A DNA stretch of 64,000 nucleotides from Strongylocentrotus droebachiensis (lineage: Eukaryota > Echinodermata > Echinoidea > Camarodonta > Strongylocentrotidae). Under the pieces are notes generated by a model that saw only the letters and a list, made by a program, of their open reading frames with translations, was not told the origin of the DNA and made no database searches. The translations under genes and the position numbers were made by a program. The stretch covers positions 178,222 to 242,221 of the forward strand of contig JAVYIG010002528.1 of assembly GCA_035222895.1 (NCBI GenBank). Reading direction: 5' to 3'. Of this stretch, positions 23,401 to 35,900 are shown in pieces (positions within the stretch are counted from its first letter, which is position 1; every line of letters begins with the position of its first letter).

Positions 23401-25580
23401 AAATTATATGGTAACAATTCTGATCCTCTTGACTCAAGTTACTATTCCGAGAGTCATGCCACAAAAAAGTAAATTGCCACTGCTTTCCAACTGTATATTG
23501 TTCAGGTTTCAACCCAGACCAAAATATTACAAACCAAACCTACTCTGAAAAGGGAAAAAATAGGGAAAATTGAGGAAAATTCAGAAGAAGGAGAAAAGGA
23601 AAAAGAGAGAAATGAAGTTCAAAAGCGTAAATCACGGTATGCAATCATCTCTTGAAGAACGGCAGTGAACCAAACGAGAATTCATTCTATTCTGAGGTTT
23701 TTGCGGGCGATGTGGCCTCACAGCACAACTGTTTGCTTGGGGTATTGTCAACTTTAGAATTCCATAGAAAAGAAATATTTTAGAGACTTGTTCGGCAAAC
23801 AGAGGAATGGGACTTGTGTGAAGCTTTTGACATTGGATTTGGCAAGGTTTACTGTATACATACAGTGTACCTACATATGATAATTATGTGTATTATTAAG
23901 TGCAGTCATTTGCAAGCCAATTTCTAGTATCTAGTACTAGTAGAGTGACTGTAAATATCAAGATTATAAAGGAATCCCTCTGTGCCTCCGGAAAAACAAG
24001 TTGCATTTTTTCTATGATTTTACATATCTTTTAAGGATTTTACCAAGAGTCCTCTGAGTTACCTTTTCAGTAATCGCGTTCTTCATAGGTGAATGTAGAA
24101 TTCTATAAGTTGGCTGACCCTCAATTTACACATGCAATGTTCTGGTATAATTTCCTCTACCTTGCAATTCATGGTACCTGTAGTTTTTAGAAATATGAAC
24201 AACCTGGAGAAATAATAAGCTGAAGAAAATATGGATAAAGTAATATTACAAATAAAATATAACAGTACAATCCTATGTAACTGTTAATGAAAGGGTAGGT
24301 TAACCCTGCAGAAAATATAACCTGTCATGTTGAATTGACCCATCATGTCTCTTCAATACAGTCTCTCTATCTATCAGTATCAGCGCTTCTTCATGCATCA
24401 TTACTAAATGTCAATGCTGTTACAAGTCTACTGAGGAAAGCCACTTTGAAACCTTTTATCCCCATTGATAACAATTTATATCTCCTTATTAGCTGCTTGA
24501 TGGGATTTTTCTAAAATTGAAATCCCCTTTTTGTAGAATCCCCCACCCCCATTCATTTAGGTCACACTGGTTGCACCCCTTTGTATAATGTGCCTATGTC
24601 CTGCTGTTACCCCTATTCATTCTGGGATTACCAAAAACCCTCAAAAACACTTGAGAAAAATCACACAATACTCCCCCTCTCTTTTATTGTGTGTGGTCTC
24701 TGTCTGATCTATAGCTAAAGCCAGCACAAGACTAAACATTATCTGGACCAAATTTGGATCTGGGCGGGAGACTTTATAGTTAAGTGGTGAAAAAGCTTGT
24801 TTGGATGGGTATGGGGTTATTGGTGGGTGTGGGGGAATTGGATAATTTGTTTGTTTTTACGCATGTGGAGAGGGTCCTCTGACTTCTCCAAGGATCTTAC
24901 AAGGAATAAAGGCGTTCTTTGATAGGAAATGCCACTCCCAGTGATTTCTACAAAATGGTGACAATGGCAAGTAATTGTAGATGTTAACCTGATGTCTTTC
25001 TAGAACTAGAACTGAGTGGAATTGGATTCAGTTGTAATGATTGTGTTACCTGTGAGAAATTTATCATTAGGAATTGTCTCAGGATTTGTTTTGTGTATTT
25101 TGTTATCTACCAGTAAAGAATATGTTTTATGAACATGATATGAGAGTTGAAAACATTTTTGTAATTGGATTTGTACTTTGCTGTCCACAACTTGTTAACA
25201 TATTCCACACTGTATAGTTTTGATCGTCCAACAAAAATGTGGGTGTGTTGCATTCTCCCTCTCTTGTAGTGGTTGTAGGTGACAATTTTGACAGCTCTTT
25301 TTGTTTAATATGAACACTAAACAAGTCCAAGGTTGTTGTGGATTAGCATATATATGTTTTTGTTATGTGAGAGACCATGAAGTAGAGTTCATGTTGATTT
25401 GTGTGGATAAGTAAGATTAATATTTGTTACCCTTTTTTTTTTTTTATGTCTACAGTTTATTTTTCGATAAATTAACTCATATACTTTAATAAGTAGTTAA
25501 CACCCTTCAGCCTTCCAGCTCTGAGCAGAGGATTTTTTTTAAAGTCCAAAGGAAAGAGGGAAGGAATTTTTTAATATTCA
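20433..25580. other. non-coding stretch
   Basis: No exon recognised over 5 kb. It includes a G run at 20641-20650, a G-rich tract at 22000-22024 (GGGG-A-GGGGG repeated, with quadruplex potential), an imperfect duplication of TTTACTTTTAC...AGGTAG at about 21541-21590 and 21637-21680, a T run near 25432-25445, and a half copy of the 20358 palindromic repeat at about 25480-25520. Confidence 0.4.
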
Positions 25581-26130
25581 GGAGGTGCGATGGCTCTGTG
25601 GTAGATCAGTGGTCTCGTACCCAGAAGGTCCCAGGTTTGGTACTAAGGCCGCGTTCATGCTTGATTTTGACGGCCAGAATCAGGCATCTGTTACGTGTTT
25701 AGTTTAAAACACGCTTGCGTTCATGCTCACTTTTGTAGAATCACCGAAAAAACGGCGATCACGAACGCCGATCGTAAACTCACAAAAAAGATGCGTTTAC
25801 AATTGTAAACGCGTTTAAATGGGGTCAACGCACTGACCTCTAGTGGGTCTACGTAGCATGCACAGTGAAGGTCACACAATGCCACACAAGAAGAATTGCC
25901 TGGATGAGCCAGAGAAGTAAGCATGAACAGCTACACCGTGGAACTGCGATCACGATGAGCGTTTACGATGAGCGTTTCAGATCGCTCATTCTACCTTCAA
26001 AATCAAGCATGAACGCGCCCTTAGTTGATGCACTAGTGCCCCTTTGGTAAGGCATGAAGCCTCTTTACAAAATCCCTTGGAGAGGAGTTATAACGGCCGG
26101 TCCCCTGTTTGCTTACCAACAAGATTGATA
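25581..26130 (+). mobile_element. tRNA-derived SINE interrupted by a MITE
   Basis: GGAGGTGCGATGG at 25581 starts a tRNA-like head with a polymerase III A box (TGGCTCTGTGG, 25591-25601) and a B box (GGTTTGGTACT, 25634-25644). The sequence breaks off right at the end of the B box and resumes after 26023 as GTTGATGCACTAGTGCCC-type SINE body, with the 380-bp MITE between. The 3' limit near 26130 is approximate because no tail or target duplication was found. Confidence 0.6.
25644..26023. mobile_element. MITE with 30-bp terminal inverted repeats
   Basis: The left end reads TAAGGCCGCGTTCATGCTTG..., and the complement of the right end reads TAAGGGCGCGTTCATGCTTG..., matching at 28 of 30 positions. 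The interior contains a perfect 20-bp palindrome GCGTTTACAATTGTAAACGC (25793-25812) and a second GCGTTCATGCT copy near 25712. TAAGG termini fit the hAT YARNG pattern, but flanks TTTGGTAC and GTTGATGC agree at only 5 of 8 bases; a TA duplication (mariner-type) is the alternative. No coding sequence. Confidence 0.8.
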
Positions 26131-29100
26131 AGATTTTTAAAGCAGTTTTACAAGGGTACATTCCCTCTTTATTGTGAAAAGCGGTTAAAGATGTTTATCA
26201 GTCCAATACTGAGACAAGGTGTTTTTCAGATTATGGATACATAGGCATATGGGCAGAAGTATTGTAAGGGCTGCCAAAGAAATTCCATGTCAAACATCCT
26301 ACCTTTTTGGGAATGTTTCCTGAATATGTTTAGAAAAGGAAGAAGGAAAGAACAAAACCCAAACATGAACAGGTGAAGGTATTTGGCACGTACCCTCCGC
26401 AGATACGGCTTTCTTTTGAAGTGTCTTGTCTCTGCTTCTGGTGCTCTGTCAGACATGATTTTATTTCTAGGCCTTTATTTCTTCCATTGATCAGATAAAT
26501 TTTATGCTTTCCTGCAAAACCTACATTTCTTATCATTTCCTATGTCTTTTTCAGTGATGATAACTTTTGATGGATATCACAGCCAGGCCTTTTTTGTAAA
26601 ATGAAATTCTTGTTGAGTTGATTGAAATTCTTTGGTTATAATTCAAGTTTTTGTAAAACTTTCACTTTCATTTCTTCAAATAAGGACCCTCAAGAAATTC
26701 TGGGTTTGATTAAAATTGCGGAGGTGTGAATCAAGTTGCATTACCAATATGTAAGACATTGGGCTACCAGTTTTCTGGTACAACCCTCAAAATCTTATTA
26801 AAAGTATACCAAGTTGGTAGAAATATTTTTGACACTGACAGTGGCTGAGTCACGCCTGATTGCAATGTTATGCAGAAAAAGAAACCTCCACTGCCTCATT
26901 CCATTTGCCCTTTCCGATCCTTGTGTATTGTTATCTATTTATATCTTTTATCTTTTTCATCTTTCTATCTTTTCATCTACCGGTTTTCTTTTCTTCCCCC
27001 CTTTGCTTTATGGTACATGACTACATGTACATCTAAATGTGAAAAACAAAAGTGAAGCTCAGCAAGAGTCAGCTTGGTTTCAGAATGGCAGACCACATAC
27101 GTTATGCACATGTTTAATACACATTATGTGGAACATATAGTATCAACTTCTTTCGAGAGTCGAGACCTATGTGTAATTGTGTATATTCAGGTTTTTGTGG
27201 CCGGACTCTAACCCCAACATGCATTTTTAGGAAATGTTATCATCCTCTCTTGGTAACTTTCTCCTGCTCTGACCACATCAATACACGATCATTGGAAGAA
27301 GAAGAAAAAAAACTTGTTTGATTTGGCTTTGGTTCCTTTTCATTTTTCTCATTCTGTTTCCTTATCTCTTAATGTATAATGATTAAAAGAGGAAATAGTG
27401 GAGACTATGTGTAAACCAGGGGGTCCAAAATAGGTAAAAAATCAAAAATGGTCTGAATTTGTGGAAAGATTAACTTTCAAAGCCACAAGGGGAAAAACAG
27501 GTGATAAGATAAAGTTATTTCAGGTAGGCCTAGTTGTTGGCAAAATACCAAGCATAAATTGCACAATTACATGTCACTTAAAGCTATGTAATGTAGAAGG
27601 ATTAGCAAATTTTGATGTGGCATATTAGAAAGACAATTTTTTGATTATTTTTTTAAGAGAATCTCTGTGTGCATGGCTCCCCCACATCCCCATCATCTTT
27701 TTAACATTTGGTCCCTGGTTTTCTTTGGTTAACCAGGGAGATCCCTGGTTAACCTTTAAGCCTTACCTGTATATCTTGGTCCTTGAAAAATACAAAAATC
27801 AAAATTTGTCACTGACAGTTTAAAATGACAGTGTCAGTAGAGATTGGTGTGGACATGCACAAGCTTCAGCTTGAACTTGAGGTTTGGGGTTGATAAACAT
27901 CTCTGTGTTTGTAGACCAAGAAAATAATCAGCCTAGTCATCCCCTAAGAAGATAACGCGGTATCTTAAATTAGTTTATCATGGGAATCTTTGGTGATTCA
28001 TGGCTGGATGAGACAATGGCAACACAATCCCTGTGGGGGGTCTATGTTCTAGCAGAATGTGATCTATAAATCACCATTGCCATGGTTATGGTGGTAAGGG
28101 AGACCTTAATCTTAGAGAGGTGATGGGGGCAAAGAGGAGCCACGCCCGGATTCTGTTACCCCTGTCTCTGCTTGTAGGGGTAAAGGTGGTTAACCCAAGG
28201 TAGAATGTGAAAGGGATGGTGTATGAAAGGGTTGATAGAGAAATTGAAATTACAAATAGAATAAAACAAAATTTAAAAAACTATTTCACAAAGATGTGTT
28301 GAGATACTTGTGTAGGAAAAAAGATTTTATAATTCAAGATAATGTATGGTAGGGATGTAGGGACAGTCTGTGAATGTGATTAACTATTGTTATGCTGCCA
28401 TTTTGGGGGAAAACCATTTCAAGTCCTAATACACTGTACTTTTTCAGTTACATGTACATGTATATATGTGTATATGTCTGCGTTTATAAAGAGGAACATG
28501 TTTTCCCTTTCAGTTCAATGTCATGCTGTTTACCAATGATTCCAGCACTATTCTCCTGGGCCTTTGTAGCGTAGTGAATTGGAAGGTCACATTACAGCAG
28601 TTGGATGGATAACAACAAACAAACAAACCTTCATGTATCCATCTCAATTTGATTCCAATATTTTGCATCCTCAAAGGATAGGCCTGGATCTTCTCTTGAC
28701 CAGATTTGAGCTTTTAGAAATTCTATTCAGTTTTCTCTCTCTCTCTCTCTCTCTTTCCTCTTGTATTTTTATTTGTACGTGATGTAGCTATTTATTTTTA
28801 ACAATGATAGATATTCTTCAATTGTTTTTATTTTAATCCTACATGTAGCTAATATTGTAGATAATGAAAATTGTAGGTTATTACTACATTTTTGCAATTG
28901 CTCAATGAGGGGATTGCCATATAAAAGATCATAAATGATACAGATAAATTAATTACACCAACAATCTTGTTATGTATAGGGAGATATAATCACAATATTA
29001 TCAGGTAATAAACACATGATCATTACTCTCACTTTTGATTGCAGTGGCATTCATTTTTTCTTCAAGCAGACACCTGAAATTTCCCAACCTAATCTTAATT

Positions 29101-29787
29101 CCCCTTTCATTTTCACTTTTTATTTCATAATGTCAGTGTTATGATTAATTATATGGAGTGTAGAAGTATACATTTCATTTTTTAAAGAAAAATCTTACAA
29201 AGCAATGATACCCTTGATCAAATGAATATTTATATACATGTATAGACCTAATTCACAACCACTATGCACTCACAAAAATTCCCACCAAACAATGATTAAA
29301 TTGAAAATTATTGATTTGATGGGGAGGCATGTGACTGAGATAAAATCCCCAAACTATTGAAAAGCAATCATTGATCATTTGTTTTTGATATATTCTGCTG
29401 ATAAACCCACACACCCACTTCCCCTAATATTAAACCCCCTAATATTTTTTGTAAAAGTAATCATTTTTGCAGATCATATCGGATCACATGTGCAAGAGAG
29501 AAAGTGAAAGTAAAAACATGAGCTTTATAATAGCAGCAGAGTCCGGGTTTTGAGACAAACATCAGTAATCAAAAGCTTCCAACTTTATTAGTTGTTAATA
29601 ATTATACCTCCCTTGTGAATTGAAAGTGATAACCTACCCTCTTGAAATATTCAGTCAACAATGATAAGTCTATTTGAACTTGATTAATGATATCTTGTTT
29701 CATATGGTCCAGTTATGAAATACCGGTAAAGCAAGTGCGATATCATCATTATGTAAAAATAGTCTCAATACAGGAGGGGATAAACGC
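26131..29787. other. non-coding stretch
   Basis: No gene recognised. Contains a (CT)n microsatellite at about 28734-28754 and an ACATGTACATGTAT run near 28451. Short open frames at 26330-26536 and 26814-27055 show no family features. Confidence 0.4.
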
Positions 29788-30057
29788 CGGGGAGGGGGGG
29801 GGGGGGGGGGGTACTCACATATTAAGACATCCAGGGGTGTGCCGCTCTAATGGGTCACTTTCTCACAAAAAATCCCTAAACATGGGTCCTATTTTTAACA
29901 AAAAATATCCATTAACAATTAACATGGGTCTGTTTTTTCTGAAAAATGCGAAAAATGGGTTCTACCTCAAGAAAAATCTCCCCTAATGACCCTTAAATTG
30001 GTAAGGGTTTCGAGGCTTCAACAGCATACCGGTACCTCCCCCCCCCCCCCCCCCCCC
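29788..30057. mobile_element. MITE with poly-G/poly-C termini
   Basis: The left end is a G run ending in GGTACTCACAT (29788-29820). The right end is ACCGGTACCTCCC followed by a C run (30029-30057). The two form an inverted repeat of GGTAC plus about 18 G. The interior contains repeated ATGGGTC(C/T)-type motifs (29881, 29922, 29955). Inverted G-run ends with a GGTACTC start occur in miniature elements of marine invertebrates; class assignment is not possible here. Confidence 0.6.
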
Positions 30058-30689
30058 ATTTGTATTTCATTTGGGGCAAAAATATATCATCATAGATTGT
30101 TTTACATTACATGATTATGGTCCTTTGTTCATTAGATCAATTTAAATTTGTTATATAGATATGTTTGAAAATAGCTTAAAACATTATCAAGGGCAGGCAT
30201 TTGTGGTATTTCCCAGTTCATATTAGCTTGAAAAACAAGCCCTTTTCCTGATTTCCAACGTCATCACTCAAACCAGCAACTAGGCTGAAAAATATGAAAA
30301 AAAAAAAAAATCCTTGGCGATGTTGGGTACTTCCCCATTGGTGAAGGCCCTTACCCGTATGCTCAGTTCAGACTACTGAAATTCATTGTATAGCTACAGT
30401 ATACAAAAATCGTATACAGGTACTGTATATGATTTATATGATAACTAATTAAATTTGTCTACCTTTAGTCTAAAAAATTCTGAATGACTTATAATGAAAT
30501 ATTGTGTAGCAAAACCCACATACACATACATGTATGTATAAGCATATATAAATGAGTATTGTTTTTAAAAAAATAGAAAAAGAATGAGGGTCTGTTTTTG
30601 TTGAAATTTCACACAGTGTATATATTACAAAAATAAGTGGGTGGGGCTTATCGTGAGGCACACTGATGATTGGTCAGCAGCCCTGTTGG
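30058..30689. other. non-coding spacer, nothing seen
   Basis: AT-rich with an A run at 30297-30310. No exon recognised. Confidence 0.5.
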
Positions 30690-30914
30690 CACTATGAATA
30701 TGACTGACAAAGAAAGCGGACAAAATATACAGTTCCCCAGGTATACAAAGGAACATCCCTTCACTGCTATTATGTAAAATGTGTAGAACAGGTGTCACAT
30801 GCATATTCACCTGTTCTACACATTTTTACATAATAGCAGTGAAGGGATGTTCCTTTGTCTACCAGAGGAACTGTATATTTTGTCCGCTTTCTTTGTCCGT
30901 CATTTTCATAAAGT
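30690..30914. repeat. foldback: inverted repeat with arms of about 105 bp
   Basis: The left arm (30690-30794) and right arm (30808-30914) are near-perfect complements around a 13-base loop (30795-30807). They differ by a few substitutions (CCCCAGGTATAC versus the complement of GTCTACCAGAGG) and a single-base indel in the A run. A transcript across it would fold into a double-stranded RNA of about 100 bp. It could be a foldback transposon or a recent local inverted duplication. No target duplication was identified. Confidence 0.88.
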
Positions 30915-32280
30915 GGTCAGCTGTCATGTCAACTGACCTCATCTAGTCTGTATGCCTTATTCGCTATTTACGCGATTCTTCTTCATACAAGTTCCATAAA
31001 AGTGTCATTAAGTATAAAGTCTGAACAGACTAGTAAATACAAGGGTCTTTTTCCTGATCCTCGAACAACGTCATAACTCGACCGTTGAATGCGCTATTAA
31101 AATGAAAGTGAATGTTAAAATATCCTGTAGAAAGTCCTGCTTCAAACCCAAATAACTTTGTTTGTTCGGTAATCATGCCATGATCTTGTTTTCTTTTGTT
31201 GGTTAGTTGTAATTGGAGGTCTGTCACATGGTCAGGGGATTTGTCTTGTGATTCTTCTTTTGTTTCTGAAGAAAATTATAGATTTCTTAAAATATGATAA
31301 CTGCTGCATAAACCATGTGATATCCTGGTGACTTGCCTTTTTATTATTCTGTAAGACAGTTTAATCCGATATTGTCAAACAGATATTGACTTTCTATGTT
31401 TTTCAAAACCCTTACTGCATATATTCACTTCTAGCTTATTCAAAGATGATGCAAAATTTGCTTCAATATATCTGTATGATTTTACCTCATTAGTTGATTT
31501 AATGAAGTTTGAAATGATTATTAAAAAATCTTTTAAACAAACCTTTTTAAGTTATAAGTTGTTTCTATGCCTTTAATGATATCATGTATTAGATTTTAAC
31601 AGAATTTCCATTGCAGATTTCTTTTGAATGACACATTTCCATTGTAGCAGTATAAATACTTGTAATGTAGTGCACTGCATACTAAAGCACTAAATATTTG
31701 GTTCACTGAATACTATTCACATTAGGTAGAACAAAAACTATTTAAGAAAAATTAATGGTTGTAAAGCACTACCCCAAAGGCCCGAACCACATGTCACTCA
31801 AAAACTTTGTTGGTCATGAGATACTGTATATTCCTCATTTCAACAAAATGTTACTAGGTCATGATTTATAATTATTGATGTATAATTAAGATAACTTTCT
31901 TACATGACATTCTCAGTTTCATGTCAGATGATGTTTTCAACTTATACTTTTGGTGAAAGTTCCTCCATTGGGAGGATGCCACTATAAACAGCCCGCCCAC
32001 ACACGCTCTTCATCCTATATCAAATAAAGAATTGTGTAATGAAAGTGAAGATGAGTTTGATTACTAAATTATTTTTTTAAGAATTATTAATCAGTTTATG
32101 GTCATACCCTTTTTTCAGTATCAGTCTTTAAGAAAGAATTATTAATAGTTATTATTCATGACTTCATCAATTGTAAGTCCCACGTAAACACCACTTGAGC
32201 TCATTTATTGTAGATCACTTAAGAGATTAAACACATTAATTGAAACCAAAAATAGCCACGGTTATAAACATCCTGCTTCG
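30915..32280. other. non-coding spacer upstream of RASGEF1
   Basis: No exon recognised. AT-rich, becoming CpG-bearing only from about 32280, where the promoter-like region of the downstream gene begins. Confidence 0.45.
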
Positions 32281-32405
32281 AAGTGATCACTAATATGGAG
32301 CTTGGCGGGAAGTAGTTGCGTTACGTAGCTCGTTGCCGAGAGCGGAAGGGGGCGGAGCGAGGCTAGAATAATAGCCTGCTGAGTGTACTTACTACAGCTC
32401 GTGAT
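32281..32405 (+). promoter_or_regulatory. GC-rich promoter-like region of RASGEF1
   Basis: CpG density rises sharply (GGCGGGAAGTAG, TTGCGTTACGTAGC, GCGGAAGGGGGCGGAGCGA). It holds a GC box GGGGGCGGAGC at 32348-32358 and no TATA box nearby. It stands about 500 bases before the first coding ATG of the gene. Its promoter role is inferred from composition and position; the transcription start is not visible from sequence alone. Confidence 0.5.
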
Positions 32406-32603
32406 ATGCCATCTCACTATCTATTTTTAATCGGCTATACTATACTATCAATTGTCATTGATATCGAAGGGGAAGAGTCCCAAGTGCGCAAAGTTGCAGG
32501 GGAATTTCACCGCAAGGCGAGTGTTTTCCCTCTCCGTCCGACCATAGGTAGTGCCTTTGTGTACAGAGTGAAGAGCAGTTCTGGTGGTATACGTGGTGGT
32601 TAG
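32406..32603 (+). other. 65-codon upstream ORF in the RASGEF1 5' region
   Basis: ATG at 32406 opens a frame with a hydrophobic start (MPSHYLFLIGYTILSIVIDI) followed by charged residues, stopping at 32601-32603, 300 bases before the main ATG and in a different frame. If transcription starts upstream of 32406 this would be a long uORF likely to lower translation of the main frame. Only the frame itself is seen. Confidence 0.35.
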
Positions 32604-32902
32604 GTGAAGTTGAGGTTTCCATACGCATGCGGTAGTGAAACCTAGGAAGATTATTTAAGGCATTGCTGACATCCAGACAACTGCATTCATAAGTCTGGAA
32701 GGCTTGACGAACACATTGCTAATAGACTTCAAATTAGTTGAAGTTAATCATCGATTACGAGACTCAACATCAGAGTTGCAACACTGTTTTCTTTTGTCGA
32801 CATTGTCTGTCTTGAGGGATTTTTAAACCTGTCTTTGAGACTATTTAAAGACTTTTCAAAGTCTATATTTGGCATCTGTTATTGGAGGAGATAGTGCACA
32901 TA

Positions 32903-32980
32903 ATGAAGGAAGTGATGAAGGAATTAACAACCAAGATTGGAGAACGGAAAAGGCTCGGTCTTATACTTCAAGAGAGCAAG
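32903..32980 (+). CDS. RASGEF1B: RASGEF1 coding exon 1
   Basis: Residues 1-26, starting MKEVMKELTTKIGERKR and ending AAG|GTATGT. The lysine-rich N-terminus is lineage-specific; vertebrate members have different first exons, so another first exon may also exist. Confidence 0.75.
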
Positions 32981-35900
32981 GTATGTGGCGATTGATCAGT
33001 TGTACGATAGAAGCTTGACCATATAACATTATTTTGTTACCAGTCTTATGATTTTTTTTAAATTGCTATGGATACATTGGTAAGCATCTGTGAATGATTC
33101 TAGCTTTTATTTTGATCTCTTACCCAACTGACTCTGATCTTGTCTTGTAATTACGATAGAGATTCAACAGTTGTCTAACAATTATCTGGAGCTTAATTTC
33201 AACAGTTGTCTTTTGCTTGGCAGCTCTTAAGATTTGTACTGTACATGCACACCGTAGGCCTACATGTATATATAGGCCTACATGTATATATAGGCCTACA
33301 TGTATATATAGGCCTACAACTGTATACATGTTACAAGTGTATGGTATTCCACTCCTACCTCATAGCAATTGCTTGTCTCCTTTATTTTTAAAGTCAAGAC
33401 AGTTACATCAAGTGTACTATCTCTTTCTGTATGTAATATTGTGCAAGCCTAGATTGTCTATGTTATTTTGATTGATCTACTTTAAAAATTTATCTGCTCT
33501 CACTCAGCTATTTGAAAAAAGTTGACAATATAATTCCTTGGGTTGAGGATGTCCCAAGGAGTACCTCCTTGATTGAACTTCAATCCCTATTCTACTCACA
33601 CAATCCATGCACATTGTGACAGCCAATCATTTTTCTTTGGTGCCTCCAGCTTCAAACTCTAAAATAATTTCTCAGGTATTGTAGGTCACAATTTTTGACA
33701 GAAATACGTGGCAGTGTGTGAAAACTGAAAAATTTCCATCGTCTTCTTGCACAATGCTAGGAGCAGTTTTCTTTATTTGCTAGTAGATCCGGGCCATTTC
33801 CTGTTGTTTCCTGTCACAATGCAAAGACTGGCGCTGGACCGGGATTAAAACAACTTTTGGTTCAGCAATCATGCTGCCTTTTGCTGTTTTTGAAGTTGAA
33901 CTTGCTTACCAAAGCAAAGGGAGAACTTTTGAACTTGTGATTTTTTGGGGGGGAGGACAGTGATTTTGGTGAATAAGTGAATGTTGTGACCTGCTTTGAT
34001 AGATCTTTGGAATAACAGGAGGGGGAGGGAATGGAGTTTGAAAAACAGAAATAAATTGATATTTATAAGAGAGAGACAGAGACAGTTTCAGACTTGCACC
34101 AAAGGACGTACAAACATATGACTACAGAAACTCAACTCTGCTTTGTTTTGTTTTGTTTGAATTTGAAATTTGAAATGGGAAGGCCTATCGGATTGAAAAT
34201 GTACCTATACTTTTGAAATATTGAGAAAGGGCAAATAAACATGGAGTTCATTCACTGATGGTGGCTCTAGAAGGACACCAATACTATCTCAACTCTCATA
34301 ATGCCACATATGTACACCATCTTTGCCCTATCAATATTTTCTTTGTTTATTGATGGGGAAAACAGGGGTTTCTGTTATTTTGATAGTGGTTAAAGTGAGT
34401 CAAGACTTGTGGGAAAAGTGGCTTCTATATCAAGGGATGAGTAAGACTCTTTCTATCTAGGTTAGCGAACTGTTGTTTTGAGGTTTCCTCTTTCAAAGTT
34501 TGTACATGTGTTGATGTGTATAAGCTGGTCATTATCATAGTGAAAGATGCAAATACCAAGAGAGTTGTTGGTGGTTTTAAATGACTGGTAGATTCTTCAA
34601 AGTGATTCTGTAAGTGATTGGAACATAATGATGTGGTCAGTTACTGCTGGTCATAGGGTAGAGTTTGGCTTTAGAGGGTTAAGCAACTCTTAAATGTGTG
34701 ATTTTTTTCTTTTGTAATATTTTCTAAGATATCTTACTAGTGCTTGTTAGTCATGTGGTCATGAAGTGGCCCATAATTAGACCCATAAATACCAATTGTA
34801 TGCAGAACAAAAATTGAATGTGTCTTTAAGATGTTTATACATGAACAGCATGTATGAACATACATGTATATGTACAAAAGTAATGTAGTTCTACAAGTTT
34901 TGATTATCTCCAGAATAAACTTTAAATCAACTGCAGGTTTTATGCAGAGAAACCAAAATTGAATTTGAACTACATTTATACAAACAAGATTCTGTATAGT
35001 AGAGATATTGGTGTAATGCACTAAAAAGAAAACTTATTATACCTCATGATTCTTTTCTCAGACTACTCAAAGCCCTGGCTTATTTACTTTCCTAGTCCCA
35101 ACCTCCAAGTGCATGGGGGTATCCATGGTGATAAACTTGAGAGAAAGGTCAGGTAGGGTCAGAAATGCATGGAATTCAGGTCCCAAGACACCACAGGAAT
35201 GTTATTGATTTTCCCTCAGCCAAGTTATCAGCGATTGACCTTTAACCTTTGGAGGATTATGTTGTAAATCTCGCTGGTGTAAAAACAACTCTCTATTTGC
35301 TTGAACATCACATTGTATTGTGAAGAAATCTATTTGTGTTTGACTCTTCTCCGAAAAAATTGGCTTGACAGAATAATCTGTCATAACTGTCTGCCCTAGA
35401 ACTTGGTTTTGATTGTGAATTGAAGTCGTAGAACTACAGGAAAGTTTCAAGTAGAAAGTGGAAAGGTTACAAATGTTTATTGAAAGAGGAATCATGCTGA
35501 TGACAGTCTAATAAAAACTGCAACTGTGTCTGTTTGTTTCTGGTCTTTCATGGAAGACATCAGAATGGATGTAGGTTTTGTTTTATGGGGAAAATAAACA
35601 GCGATCTGCTTGCGTATCTCCTATATTGATGGAAGTCTTCATGGAACACAAGGAGATTGGTTACTTGTTTGGAGAGTGTCTGTTACAGTATCCAGAGGAT
35701 ATTTTATGTTAGGACCATACTGCTGGTCTTGTCAGCAATCTGTAGGATAATCAGTAATTGCTCCGTCTTCTGATGGTATGTTTTTTTCTTCATTTGCAGA
35801 AGTCCATGGAAAAGTATCATACCTTGATTATGAAAATATTCATATTTTCTGTTGCAGCACTGTGTTAATGTAATAATATGGATTTGAAACTAAACATTCT

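Noticed and set aside
25581-25644. Functional tRNA gene
   Set aside because: A and B boxes are present, but the sequence lacks a proper acceptor stem and is interrupted immediately after the B box; it is a SINE head.
33255-33318. CRISPR-like short regular repeats
   Set aside because: The 18-bp units are strictly tandem with no spacers, in an intron of an animal gene.
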